Position numbers and translations under genes: made by a program. A stretch of DNA of 64,000 nt from Hsuehochloa calcarea (Eukaryota; Streptophyta; Magnoliopsida; Poales; Poaceae). Of this stretch, positions 56,821 through 64,000 are shown in pieces. The stretch covers positions 28,119,385 through 28,183,384 of the forward strand of contig CM070594.1 of the NCBI GenBank assembly GCA_036346395.1, in the 5' to 3' direction. Position 1 is the stretch's first letter. Every line of letters starts with the position of its first letter. The notes below the pieces were generated by a model. It searched no databases. It had not been told where the DNA came from and saw only the letters and a program-made list of their open reading frames with translations.

Positions 56821-59516
56821 AACCTACCCTCCTTAAACGGAATCTCGTCCTTGAGATTTGTGCTGCCCTGAGAATAAGGACGGGAAATCCAGCTTTAACT
56901 GGTCTTCGCACTCCCAGGTGACTTCTCTTGCTGAGTGATTTCTCCACTGGACTTTACAAAGGCAGATGATCTGACGTCTTGTTTGCTTCTCGACGACGTC
57001 AAGAATCTTGATCGGATGCTCCGGGTAGGTCAGGTCCTTCTGAAGGGCGATGGCTTCAACTGGAGTCTGCTCTTCAGGTACCCTGAGATATTTCTTGAGC
57101 TGAGAGACGTGAAATACATTGTGAACATCTGACAGACTTTCCGATAACTCCAACTGATAGACGACTTCTCCACACTTGGCGGTGATTGGGAACAGGCCTA
57201 TGTATCTTGGCGCGAGCTTGCCTTTCACCTTAAATCTTCAAGTTCCACGAAGCGGTGATACTTTGAGATACACATTATCTCCAACTTCAAAGGTTAATTC
57301 CGACGGTTGTTGGCATAACTCTTTTGTCTGGACTGAGCTGCTTGAAGGCGATCTCTGATTTGTTGAACTTTCTCTTTTGCTGGCTTGAGAGTATCTGGTC
57401 CGAAAATATGTCCTTCACCTGATTCTGACCAATGCAGAGGAGTTCTGCATTTTCTTCCATAGAGCGCTTCAAATGGGGACATTTTCAGACTTGATTGAAA
57501 ACTGTTGTTGTATCCAAACTTGGCATACGGTAGATATTTCTCCAAGTCTATGGTGAATTCGAAAGAACAAGCTCGAAGCATGTCTTCTAGAATATGATTT
57601 GTTCTTTCCGTCTAACCATCAGTCTGAGGATGATAGGCTGTGCTGAAAGCAAGGTGTGTCCCAAGGGCATTATGCAGACTAGCCCAAAAGTGTGAGGTGA
57701 ACTAAGAACCTCGATCCGAGACTATCCTCTTGGATACTCTATGTAGGCATACAATACGAGTCATATACAATTCTGCTAACTTGTCTCCCTTGTAAGTTGT
57801 CTTCACTGGAATGAAATAGACGACTTTGGTCAATCTATCCACTATAACCCATACTGAGTCACAACCGGACTTGGTTCATGGAAGACATGTAATGAAATCC
57901 ATTCCAATTTCTTCCCACTTCCATTGAGGGATCTGTAGTGGTTGTAGCAATCCTACTGGTCTCTAATGCTTGGCTTTGATTCGCTGGCACACATCACAAC
58001 AAGCTACAAACTAGACGATGTCTCTTTTCATTTGCGGCCACCAAACAAAATCTTCTTGTTTTGATACATCTTGGTGTTGCCTGGGTGCAGGGTATATGCT
58101 TAGCTATGAGCTTCCTTCATAATCAAATCCTTGAGTTCCTTCTGGTGGGAAACAAAGAGACGTTTCCCATACCATAGGATTCTTTGCTGATCTTCGATCA
58201 TCTTTGGGGCTTTCCCTTTGGCCATGAGGTGCTTAAACTTCTAGACTCCGGGATGTCCTTCTTGAGCGGTCTTGATCTGCTCTTCTAGAGTTGGATGCGC
58301 TTTCACATCATCCATAGTGGCTTGTTCTTTTAAACAAAGGTTGAGCGCCTCAAATTCCTTGTAGAGCTCAGGTTGATGCTCTTGAATCATAATGTTACTG
58401 CAATAGGACTTACGGCTTAATGCATCAGCAACTACATTAGCTTTTCCAGGGTGGTAATGGACATCCAAGTTGTAATCCTTTATCAGCTCTAACCGTCTTC
58501 TCTAACGAAGGTTGAGATCTGCTTGAGTGAAAATGTACTTGAGACTCTTGTGGTCTGTGTAGATATCACAATGATTTCTAGTCAAGTAATGCCGCTAAAT
58601 TTTTAAGGCATGCACTACTGCTGCTAACTCCAAATCATGAGTTGGGTAGTTGTCTTCGTGTGGGCGGAGTTGTCTGGATACGTAAGCTACAACTTTTCCT
58701 CTTGCATGAGTACGCAACCAAGGCCTTGACGTGAAGCATCACAATAGACTTCAAAGTCTTGATGAATGTCCAACAGGATTAACACTGGTGCAGAGGTTAA
58801 CCTTTTCTTCAATTCTTGGAAACTCTTTTCACCACTTCGGTCCATTCATACTTTTTTTCCTTCTTAAGCAGATGGGTCATTGGTTTGGAAAGCTTGGAGA
58901 AACCTTCTATGAAGCTTCTGTAGTATCCGGCCAAACCAAGAAAACTATGCACTTCTAATACTGAGGTAGGCTGCTTCCATTCCGTTACAGCTTCTACTTT
59001 GGACGGATCAACTGCAATTCCTCCAACAGTCACAATATGTCCGAGGAAACTGATCTCTTGAAGCCAAAATTCACATTTATTGTACTTGGCAAAAAGCTGA
59101 AGCTCTTTAAGCTTTTCTAGGACCAATTGCAGATATTTAACATGCTCTTCATTGGTCTTTGAATAGATCAGAATGTCGTCTATGAAAACGACTACGAACT
59201 TGTCCAGAAATTCCATGAATACTTAGTTCATTAGGTTCATGAAGTAGGCTGGCGCATTGGTCAAGCCAAACGACATGACTGTGAACTCGTACAGGCCATA
59301 CCAGGTGGTAAAAGCCGTTTTAGGAATATCCTCATTCCTGATCTTGAGTTGGTGATAACCTGACCTTAGGTCCATCTTGGAGAAAACTGTTGCTCTTGAC
59401 AACTGATCGAACAGGTCATCAATGCGAGGCAAGGGGTATTTGTTCTTGATGGTTACTTCATTAAGTACTCTGTAATCCACACACAATCTTGCGGTGCCAT
59501 CCTGATGAAGACGAGG
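56821..59516 (-). pseudogene. pol of element E: RT, RNase H, integrase, chromodomain-like tail
   Basis: Minus-strand chromovirus pol, broken by stop codons more than by indels. From the right edge: RT with CVDYRVLNEVTIKNKYPLPR, MDLRSGYHQLKIRNEDI and MSFGLTNAPAYFMN, then a stop (TAA), then FIDD at 59175-59186. FLGHIVTVGGIAVDPSK and FLGLAGYYRSFIEGFSKL follow. The RNase H to integrase connection has DVHYHPGKANVVADALSRKS (from 58468). Integrase has GMDFI near 57890, SDRGS near 57710, YHPQTDG near 57620 and the FEALYGRKCRTPLHW region (57294-57581). The GKLAPRYIGLFPIT domain and a CKVQWRNHSAREVTWE chromodomain-like end finish at 56833. The polypurine tract is at 56821-56840. The 5' part of RT, protease and gag are cut off by element F and would lie beyond the window. 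Confidence 0.9.
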
Positions 59517-60453
59517 TGTCCGATCTTTCGATGAGATTGATAACTATCGATTTTGGTGGCGGTGACTCTCACGATCCGACTACAACCGTACGACGACGCT
59601 TGCGCCTTAGCAATCGCTGAACCAACTCAAGTGTTATTGACTCACCGAGGCGTGATCAACCTGAACACGAAGTTCAATCCCTACGAGCAATCGAAGAACT
59701 AGCAAGAATAAGACATAGGCAATCTGATATTGCGAATATGAATGAAGCATAAATTGTATTACGAATAGCAAAGATGGGGTCCCGAAGCTGTCTTGACAGG
59801 TGGTCGTTCGACACAACTGAAGAACAGAGTTTGCACAATGGCTAAACCTAAACTCAACGAAATCCCAGTTCAAGCGAGGAGACGGCGGCTCTATATAGGG
59901 AAACGACCAATTAGGGTTACAAGGCCTGGGCCAAAGTGGAGGTGGCGCAAAGACCTTCGACTTCGGACTCGATACGGATACGGACTCTTTTGATAATTGC
60001 GGCCGGCTCGGATAGAATTTGATGATGAGGTTGGATCCGTTAGAAAGTAGATTTGATAAGCTTTCCATGAAGTCCAGAAACGCCCCAAACGGAGTCCGTA
60101 TGAAGAAGTTACGCCCGTTTAAAGTTAGTCCCGACGCCGTAGTCCGAATCGACTCGAACGAGCCCACTCGAACTCTTGCTTGTCTTGGACCCAAAGTGAC
60201 GTGATGATCTCCATTATGCCTTCCATACATCTCCACGACTCCACATGCCTCTCCATGGTCCTTTCCCATATTCCTAAGCACAATTAAATCACTTGCATTA
60301 GGTAGCGGTCTATTCTCGTGAGAATATAATCCTAGGAACGAATTCACCGATAATTAAGTTGGCGAGCACGAGCTCTGTAAGAGGTCCTTGTACCGGTTGT
60401 GGTTGAGTTGTGTGTGTAGGCACGGTTATATCCAGGTAGGGATGTCCTCATCA
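59517..60453 (-). mobile_element. 3' LTR of element F (CRM-like), 937 bp
   Basis: On the minus strand it starts TGATGAGGACATCC at 60453 and ends ...GATCGGACA at 59517. The TGATGA(A/G)GACATCC start and a length just under 1 kb fit centromeric-type (CRM/CRR) LTRs as I know them. The left edge sits sharply inside the RT gene of E. Codons for the end of the polyprotein run into this LTR: DEDIPT at its start, and in other frames GPLTELVLANLI, then NASDLIVLRNMGKDHGE. Confidence 0.65.
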
Positions 60454-63400
60454 TCCTCCCTTCTTGCATTTGAGTCGCCCTCGACTCAAGCTCATCCTCT
60501 TCCCCAAGTATGGCTTCAAATCTGCAATGTTAAATGTGGGACTAACCCCAAAATCTGCAGGCAGTTCAAGCTTGTATGCATTATCATTAATCTTTTCTAA
60601 CACCTTGAAAGGACCATCAGCTCTTGGCATCAATTTTGATTTTCTCAATTCGGAAACCTATCTTTTCTTAAATGCAACCAAACAAGATCCGGTTCAAAAG
60701 TTAAATGTTTCTCCCCGACTACCAAAGAAGTTTATATCTAGCATTCATGCGCTCTATATTCTCTTTAGTTGTCTCATGTATTTTTAAAATCAATTCAAAG
60801 ACGCTGCTTAGCATCGTGGTTCAATTTCTCCAAGATGGAATGATCATTAAATCAATAGGAGCACGAGGCATAAAACCATAAACAACTTCAAAAGGGCACA
60901 TCTTTGTAGTAGAATGCAATGACCGATTATAAGAAAACTCAATATGAGGCAAGCATTCTTCCCACAATTTTAAATTCTTTTTCAACACACCCTAAGCATG
61001 GTAGACAAAGTTCTATTCACAACCTCGCTTGTCCATCACTTTGGGGATGACAAGTAGTAGAAAATAACACTTAGTCCCCAATTTAGCCCATAAAGTTCTT
61101 CAAAATGGCTAAGGAATTTAGCATCACGATCCAAACTATCGTATTAGGCACACCATGCAAGCGAATAACTTCACGAAAGAATAAATCAGCAATATTGGTA
61201 GCGCCATCGCTCTTATGACAAGGTATAAAATGGGCCATCTTAGAAAATCTATCAACAACCACAAAATGCTATCCCTCCCTTCTTTGTCCTAGGCAATCCT
61301 AAAACAAAGTCCATCGAAATATCTTTCCACGGAATGCTAGGAACGGGTAAAGGCATATATAAACCATGAGGATTAAGTCGTGACTTAGCTTTTTGACATG
61401 TAGTGCAGCGAGCAACGTAGCGCTCGACGTCCCGTCTCATCTTTGGCCAAAAGAAATGATCAGCAAGTATGTCCTCTGTTTTCTTCACACCAAAATGTCC
61501 CATTAACCCACCTCCATGTGCTTCTCAGAATAACAAAGCAGATTTAACGGAACTAGCGGGAATGCACAACTTGTTAGCTCTAAACACAAATCCATCATTA
61601 ATGATAAATTTATTCCACATTTTCCCTTCTTTACAATTCAACAATATTTCTGCAAAATCAGCATCGTGCACATATTGCTCTTTAATAGTCTCTAATCCAA
61701 AATTTTGAAGTCAAGTTGTGATAACATGGCATATCTCCTAGACAAAGCATCAAGAATAACATTCTCCTTTCCCTTCTTGTGTTTTATGACATAGGAAAAG
61801 ACTCAATAAATTCAACCCACTTTGCATGTCTACGGTTCAATTTACCTTGATTTCAATATGCTTTAGAGATTCATGATCGTAATGTATAACAAATTCTTTG
61901 GGCCATAAATAATGTTGCCAAGTTTCTAAGGTTCGAAAGAGGGCATATAACTCCTTATCATAAGTAGAATAGTTCAAACTAGGCCCACTCAATTTCTCAC
62001 CAAATATGCTATATGTTTGCCTTCTTGTAACAACACACCACCTAAACCAATTCCGCTTGCATCACATTCTAGCTCAAAAGTCTTATTGAAATCGTGAGTT
62101 GGAGTAGAGGTGCATGTGTTAACTTATCTTTCAATGTGGTGAAGGCATTCTCCGTATGGTGCCCCAAACAAATGGCACGCCCTTCTTGGTAAGCTCATTC
62201 AATGGTGCGGCGATAGTGCTGAAATCCTTCACAAAGCGGCAGTAGAACCCAAAGAAGTCCTAAAGCTCCGCACCTGCAGTGACCGTGTTAGAGTCGGCCA
62301 ACTCAGATTGCTTCAACCTTGGCTTGATCAACTTCAATTCCTGTGGAGTAACAACATAGCCAAGAAACACGACTCGATCGGTGCAAAAGGTGCACTTCTC
62401 AAGGTTACCAAATAGGCGCATCACGTAAAGCCTTAAAAACAAAGACGTAAATGGTCCAGATGTTCTTCTAATGATTTGCTATATATCAAGATATCATCAA
62501 AATAAACCACCACAAATCTACCAATGAAAGCACGCAAAACCTCATTCATTAGTCTCATGAAAGTACTAGGAGCATTAGTTAAACCAAAAGGCATTACTAA
62601 CCACTCATATAACCCGAACTTAGTTTTAAAAGCCGCTTTCCATTCATCGCCTAATTTCATGCGGATTTGATGATAACCACTACGCAAATCAACCTTGGAA
62701 AAGACAATGAGCCACTCAATTCATCAAGCATATCATCTAACCTAGGAATAGGATGACGATACCTAATGGTGATATTATTAATTGCTCTACAATCCACACA
62801 CATGCGCCATGATCCATCTTTCTTTGGTACCAAATGACCTAATAAAGACAAGGGCTAAGAGATTCACAAGACATACCCTTTATCAAGCAACTCTTGAACT
62901 TGGCGCTGAATTTCTTTAGTTTCTTCGGATTTGTCCTATATGGTGCTCGGTTGGGCAATGATGCACCGGGATTAAATCGATTTGATGCTCAATCCCACGG
63001 CGGTGGCGACCCGTGGATGTCCTTTGAAAGACATCTTTGTACTCTGCAAAATGTTAGTGACAAAGTGGCAAAGAAGAAGGTATATCCTCAAATGAAAACA
63101 ATGCTTCTTTGCAAATTAATGCATAGCAAATGTAATTACTAGCATCCAGTTGAGTCATATCGATTTGGTAGCAAGAAAACAAGCACCTTTCAATTTAATT
63201 TCTTTATTTTTGTCATGAACAGATTTAGGTTCTTTCTTTATATGTTGCTCAAGCTCTTTTGCTACAATCTGATTTTCGCTCTTAGTATTCTCCTTCTCTC
63301 TTCTAGCTCTAGCAAGGTCATCTTTAACAATTTGTTCAGAGTCATAGGATGCAAAGACAATTTTCTTTCCCTTGAACATCGAGAGTATTGATTATTCTTA

Positions 63401-63938
63401 CCATGATGTATACAATCGTGATTGTATTGCCAAGGTCTTCCTAATAATAATGAACAAGCTTGCATGGGAACAACGTCGCAATCAACATAATCATGGTATG
63501 AACCCATAGAAAAATGTATTCTCACCATCCGTGTTACCTTTAACTTACCATTGCTGTTGAACCATTGAATATGGTATGGGTGGGGATGAGGTTTAGTCGA
63601 CAACGCAATCTTCTCCACCATATCCATACTCGCCAAATTGTTGCAACTCCCACCATCAACAATTATGCGAATGGAACGTTCCTTGACAACGCCCTTGATT
63701 TGGAATAAATTATGGCGATGATTCGCTTCAAGATGAGACACTTGAGCACTTAGTACGCGTTGCACTATAATGCTCAAATACTTGTCGGCATCTTCTAGTC
63801 AACATGTTCCTCCTCATGGTTAGATTTATCATCATGTCCTGCAGGGTCATTTGCAAGCATAGCATATGTTTCATCATCTAAATCACTAGCAGAGGAATAC
63901 CCACCATCATCACGTATAATCAATACATGCTTGCTTGG
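60454..63938 (-). pseudogene. pol of element F: protease, RT, RNase H, integrase (CRM-like)
   Basis: From the right on the minus strand: a retropepsin-like domain (63262-63777) with IIVDGGSCNNLASMDMVEKI and CSLLLGRPWQYNHDC. Here Asp-Gly-Gly replaces the usual Asp-Ser/Thr-Gly. RT has VPKKDGSWRMCVDCRAINNI, GYHQIRMKLGDEWKAAFKTK and MPFGLTNAPSTFMRLMNEVL, with YFDD at 62493-62504. RNase H lies near 61800-62240, badly broken. The integrase zinc-binding region and core start (61252-61503) have CTTCQKAKSR and WKDISMDFVLGLPRTKKGG. The C-terminal part (60451-60648) has ADGPFKVLEKINDNAYKLEL and FNIADLKPYLG. No chromodomain is seen, which fits CRM-type integrase. Stops and frameshifts are frequent. Confidence 0.85.
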
Positions 63939-64000
63939 ACAGTCCCGCATCATGTGTCCATAGCCTTTGCAACGATGGCATTGAACGTCCCTCGCTCGTC
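63939..64000 (-). pseudogene. gag nucleocapsid zinc knuckle of element F
   Basis: A perfect CX2CX4HX4C knuckle, CHRCKGYGHMMRDC, is encoded at 63939-63980 on the minus strand and followed by PSKHVLII. It binds element RNA in Gag. The rest of gag lies past the window edge, and a frameshift separates this part from the protease near 63790. Confidence 0.9.

Noticed and set aside
59634..60347. 237-codon minus-strand frame in LTR F as an independent gene
   Set aside because: Only its first part resembles the polyprotein tail; the rest is LTR sequence without domain similarity.
1..64000. CRISPR arrays, bacterial operons, rRNA or tRNA genes, viral pararetrovirus insertions
   Set aside because: No regular spacer arrays, Shine-Dalgarno/operon structure, cloverleaf or rRNA sequence, or pararetroviral gene order was seen; all reverse transcriptases have Ty3/gypsy gene order with RT before integrase.

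Overview
The window is nuclear DNA of a flowering plant, most probably a grass (Poaceae). The evidence is one spliced host gene with a very GC-rich first exon, set in a deep nest of Ty3/gypsy LTR retrotransposons with LTRs of about 3 kb, tRNA-Met primer sites and chromovirus-type polyproteins. The array resembles rice RIRE3/RIRE8-type (Tekay/Del) elements as I remember them, but no species call is justified. No bacterial, organellar, CRISPR, rRNA or tRNA features were seen.

Layout. 1-1459: part of a minus-strand LTR. 1460-2978: a truncated copy of a 1.5-kb LTR full of short palindromes. 2979-4563 and 26480-32581: an old gag-only gypsy element (called O here). Its 5' LTR is split by a tandem array at 4564-26479 made of a partial internal domain followed by LTR-internal-LTR-internal-LTR. 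O also carries a 1.7-kb solo LTR at 26918-28647 and a 250-bp mini-LTR at 30053-30302, each with a perfect 5-bp target duplication. 32737-42554: a minus-strand 3.1-kb LTR (D) split by three later LTR insertions; two of these have perfect target duplications. 42555-45474: mostly non-coding DNA upstream of the gene. 45475-49186: the only clear host gene, NPL4-like, two exons, 417 residues. 49520-51424: decayed hAT transposon, minus strand. 51969-59516: minus-strand gypsy element (E), its LTR carrying another 1.8-kb solo LTR. 59517-64000: minus-strand, CRM-like gypsy element (F) inserted in the reverse transcriptase of E and running off the window.

How it fits together. The host gene encodes the ubiquitin-binding cofactor Npl4 of the Cdc48/p97 segregase and has its own promoter signals (TATA-like box, G-box). 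Nearly everything else is layered retrotransposon insertion, and several insertion orders can be read from intact 5-bp duplications. I found no convincing new biological system. The most notable signal is technical or epigenetic: in the tandem array the near-identical copies differ mainly by small indels at CAG/CTG/CCG sites and in homopolymers. That looks like uncorrected long-read errors at CHG-methylated cytosines, and it may explain most of the frameshifts in those gag-pol genes. The array also carries an extra open reading frame between the primer site and gag.
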